Positions 13,673 to 15,440 of a stretch of 15,440 nucleotides of DNA are shown one piece after another. How positions within the stretch are numbered: the first letter of the stretch is position 1; the number at the start of each line of letters is the position of its first letter. The stretch is taken from assembly GCA_017646945.1 (NCBI GenBank), contig JAGCLN010000230.1, positions 1 to 15,440 of the forward strand, given 5' to 3'. The notes under the pieces were generated by a model. It searched no databases, was not told the DNA's origin, and saw nothing but the letters and a program-made list of their open reading frames with translations. A program made the position numbers and the translations under genes. This DNA comes from Clostridia bacterium (lineage in GTDB: Bacteria; Bacillota; Clostridia; Christensenellales; Borkfalkiaceae).

Positions 13673-14461
13673 AATGAAATTAAAAAGTTTAACACTTTCA
13701 AGCGAAGCAAAAAAAGCGTTACGCTTGCCGGCGCGTTGGTTTTTTTCGCCGTGTTTTCAATAGTTCCAACCGCATACTTATTAAGTTTAGCCTTTTCGCT
13801 TTTCGGTAAAGAACTATCTTCAATCGCGTCGCTATTTAACATTAAAGAGTTTGAAGAAGTTAAAAGTTTTTTATTAGACGCAACTACCAAACTTTCCGCA
13901 AGTGGTAACGCGGTCGTCTTATTTACTATGATATATTCTTCCGCAAACTTATTCGTTCACCTTAAACTAACTGGGGAATTTATCTACAACTATAAGCCTA
14001 TAAAAGCGTTAAAACTAAGAGTTTTTTCCATATTAGTTACGATTATTTTATCCCTGTTTTTAGCGGTATTACTTGTAATTTACGCCTATCTTTCAGTGAA
14101 AATCAAGCTGTTTTTAGGCAATATTATAGGCGGGGTTTTAAATATTGCTTTCTTGTTTTTTATAGTTTTCGCTTCCGTTATCATTTTAAATCTTTACGCT
14201 TGCCCTTATAAAATAAAGGCGAAAGAAGTTCTTTTCGGCAGTATTTATACTTCGGTGTTTTTCGTTCTTTCGTCAGTAATTTTCATTGTGTATATCAATT
14301 ATTTTAAAGGGTTTAGCAGGGCGTATTTAAATCTTTCAACGGTAATCGTGTTTTTGGGCTGGCTTTTTGTTATAATGCGATGTTTAGTTAGCGGTTTTAT
14401 AATAAACGCATATCAAATAGGTAGGCTTAAAACCCGTAAAAATCTTGACTTAAAATTGTAA
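13652..14461 (+). CDS. YihY/BrkB-like integral membrane protein
   Basis: The 269-aa protein has six predicted membrane segments, at about residues 20-45, 82-105, 122-148, 155-182, 188-212 and 225-252, and a short basic tail. The N-terminal pattern of a basic stretch (FKRSKKSVTLAGALVFFAVF) running into the first helix is like that of the YihY/BrkB family, once called ribonuclease BN; the family's function is not settled. Overall similarity is judged by eye and moderate. No Shine-Dalgarno sequence precedes either start (13652 or 13658), and both lie inside the terminator hairpin of the upstream operon, so translation may be leaderless from 13658. The promoter of the next gene begins inside its last codons. 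Confidence 0.75.
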   Translation: MSMLGFFNEIKKFNTFKRSKKSVTLAGALVFFAVFSIVPTAYLLSLAFSLFGKELSSIASLFNIKEFEEVKSFLLDATTKLSASGNAVVLFTMIYSSANLFVHLKLTGEFIYNYKPIKALKLRVFSILVTIILSLFLAVLLVIYAYLSVKIKLFLGNIIGGVLNIAFLFFIVFASVIILNLYACPYKIKAKEVLFGSIYTSVFFVLSSVIFIVYINYFKGFSRAYLNLSTVIVFLGWLFVIMRCLVSGFIINAYQIGRLKTRKNLDLKL

Positions 14462-14473
14462 TTATAGTACAAT
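14445..14473 (+). promoter_or_regulatory. Sigma-A promoter of the ACT-domain - UPF0210 operon
   Basis: TTGACT (14445-14450) and TACAAT (14468-14473) are separated by 17 bases. The -35 lies in the last codons of the YihY-like gene. The start would be near 14480, just ahead of the TAGGAG ribosome binding site (14488-14493), so the leader is about 21 bases. Confidence 0.75.
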
Positions 14474-14500
14474 TTATAAAAAGTGTTTAGGAGTTACAAA

Positions 14501-14770
14501 ATGAAGTGTATTTTAACGGTAATCGGCAAAGATAAGCCGGGTATTATCGCAAAAGTAAGCAATTTACTTGCTAATAACAACGTAAACATAGAAGATATTT
14601 CTCAAACCATTATGCAATCAACCTTTACAATGATTATGCTCGTAAATATTGCAAATGCAAAAATCGGTATGGAAAATCTTTCAAAAGAGTTAAAGGCGTT
14701 AGGCGAAGAAATCGGCGTTAGCATCCACCTTCAACACGAAGAAGTTTTTGACGCGATGCACAAGGTATAA
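14501..14770 (+). CDS. ACT-domain protein, UPF0237 family
   Basis: The 89-aa protein is a single ACT domain. It begins MKCILTVIGKDKPGIIAKVS (1-20), where KDKPGI is the usual ligand-loop region, continues with NLLANNNVNIEDISQT, and ends as expected for UPF0237. ACT domains bind amino acids and act as allosteric sensors; this stand-alone type is related to the regulatory domain of GcvR, but its ligand is unknown. The start at 14501 is fixed by TAGGAG 7 bases ahead and by the family's length; an in-frame GTG at 14483 would place the ribosome binding site inside the gene. It is followed after one base by a UPF0210 gene, the standard partner of this family in Bacillota, so the two probably work together. 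Confidence 0.93.
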   Translation: MKCILTVIGKDKPGIIAKVSNLLANNNVNIEDISQTIMQSTFTMIMLVNIANAKIGMENLSKELKALGEEIGVSIHLQHEEVFDAMHKV

Positions 14771-14771
14771 T

Positions 14772-15440
14772 ATGATTAAAACGAGTGAAATTATCGAAAC
14801 CATAAACATGGTTGAAAAGGAGCACTTCGATATAAGAACGATAACGATGGGCTTATCGCTTTTCGGGTGCATTAGGGATACCGCTAAGGATACCGCAACC
14901 GCCGTTTACGACCTTATTTGCAAAAGGGGTAAAAACATCGTTAAGGTTGCAAGCGACCTTTCTTTAGAATATGGCGTTCCCGTAGTTAACAAAAGAGTTT
15001 CCGTAACCCCTGCAAGTTTCTTAACTGCAAAGTTTATGGGCGAGGAGCTTGAAATTGCGCTTGCGCTTGATAAAGCCGCAAAGGAAATCGGCGTTGATTT
15101 TATCGGTGGTTATTCCGCGCTCGTTCATAAGTCCATGACCGAAAGCGAGAAGAGTTTTATTTTATCTATTCCCGAAGTTTTATCAAAGACCGAAAGGCTT
15201 TGTTCTTCCGTAAACGTTGGCTCAACGAGAGCAGGTATCAATATGGATGCCGTTAAACTCGTTGGTGAAGTGGTAAAACGTGCGGCGGATATTACTAAAG
15301 ACGGGTTGGGCGCGGCGAAGTTCGTTGCTTTCTGTAACGCGGTTGAAGATAATCCGTTTATGGCAGGTGCGTTCCACGGCGTTGGTGAAGGCGATTGCGT
15401 TGTCAACGTAGGGGTATCAGGTCCGGGCGTTGTTCAGCAC
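14772..15440 (+). CDS. UPF0210 / DUF711 (PFL family) protein, N-terminal half (runs off the right edge)
   Basis: The first 223 codons are present and the frame is open to the last base. The protein starts MIKTSEIIETINMVEKEHFD and continues with IRTITMGLSLFGCIRD, both typical of the UPF0210 family, whose members are about 450 aa long. Further family-like segments are NKRVSVTPASF, FIGGYSALVHKSMT, SSVNVGSTRAGINMDAV and MAGAFHGVGEGD. The fold is related to glycyl-radical (pyruvate formate-lyase-like) barrels, hence the 'PFL family' label, but the function is not known. The visible half shows no frameshift. The start lies one base after the ACT gene stop, with AAGG at 14762-14765 as a weak binding site, which fits translational coupling. 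Confidence 0.93.
   Translation, partial: MIKTSEIIETINMVEKEHFDIRTITMGLSLFGCIRDTAKDTATAVYDLICKRGKNIVKVASDLSLEYGVPVVNKRVSVTPASFLTAKFMGEELEIALALDKAAKEIGVDFIGGYSALVHKSMTESEKSFILSIPEVLSKTERLCSSVNVGSTRAGINMDAVKLVGEVVKRAADITKDGLGAAKFVAFCNAVEDNPFMAGAFHGVGEGDCVVNVGVSGPGVVQH

Overview
The window looks like chromosomal DNA of a low-GC, endospore-forming member of the Clostridia (Bacillota). The evidence is a full-length spoIVA, an EndoA-type MazF close to the Bacillus protein, the gene order DUF512 radical SAM / der / plsY / spoIVA known from clostridia, strong AGGAG-type ribosome binding sites and TTGNNN-17-TATAAT promoters. The divergence of several proteins suggests an uncultured lineage (possibly Christensenellales-like), but that placement is only inference. 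Nearly all genes are on the + strand, and the only minus-strand gene is the truncated one at the left edge.

Layout. (1) 1-102, minus strand: N-terminus of class II fructose-bisphosphate aldolase with its promoter. (2) 312-674: endoribonuclease toxin EndoA/MazF with no visible antitoxin, closed by a terminator. (3) 772-4519: a tightly packed operon of a small membrane protein, nicotinate phosphoribosyltransferase, a 136-aa protein of unknown function, lipoprotein signal peptidase LspA and an RluD-type pseudouridine synthase, bounded by a promoter (724-751) and a terminator (4529-4552). (4) 4613-7981: DUF512 radical SAM protein, GTPase Der (split by a one-base frameshift) and PlsY, behind a good promoter. 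(5) 8030-9505: spoIVA, preceded by a hairpin that overlaps both a candidate sporulation promoter and the ribosome binding site. (6) 9506-9966: 461 bases without a gene, holding two diverged tandem copies of a roughly 143-base structured repeat, a weak terminator-like hairpin and a promoter. (7) 9967-13619: an EF-G-like GTPase, a PfkB-type sugar kinase and an HD-domain protein, ended by a strong terminator. (8) 13652-14461: a YihY/BrkB-like membrane protein whose start codon lies inside that terminator hairpin. (9) 14501-15440: an ACT-domain protein (UPF0237) and the start of its usual partner, a UPF0210 (PFL-family) protein, with their own promoter.

Most genes are housekeeping: lipoprotein maturation, rRNA pseudouridylation, ribosome assembly, phospholipid synthesis, NAD salvage, glycolysis and spore coat morphogenesis. 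The unusual material is mostly between and at the edges of genes: the paired hairpin repeat downstream of spoIVA, whose two copies differ by compensating base changes; two junctions (before spoIVA and before the YihY-like gene) where a terminator hairpin and the next gene's promoter appear to share the same bases; the der frameshift next to its first NKLD motif; and an EF-G paralogue with a changed G4 motif. I found no CRISPR array, transposase, prophage gene, rRNA or tRNA.
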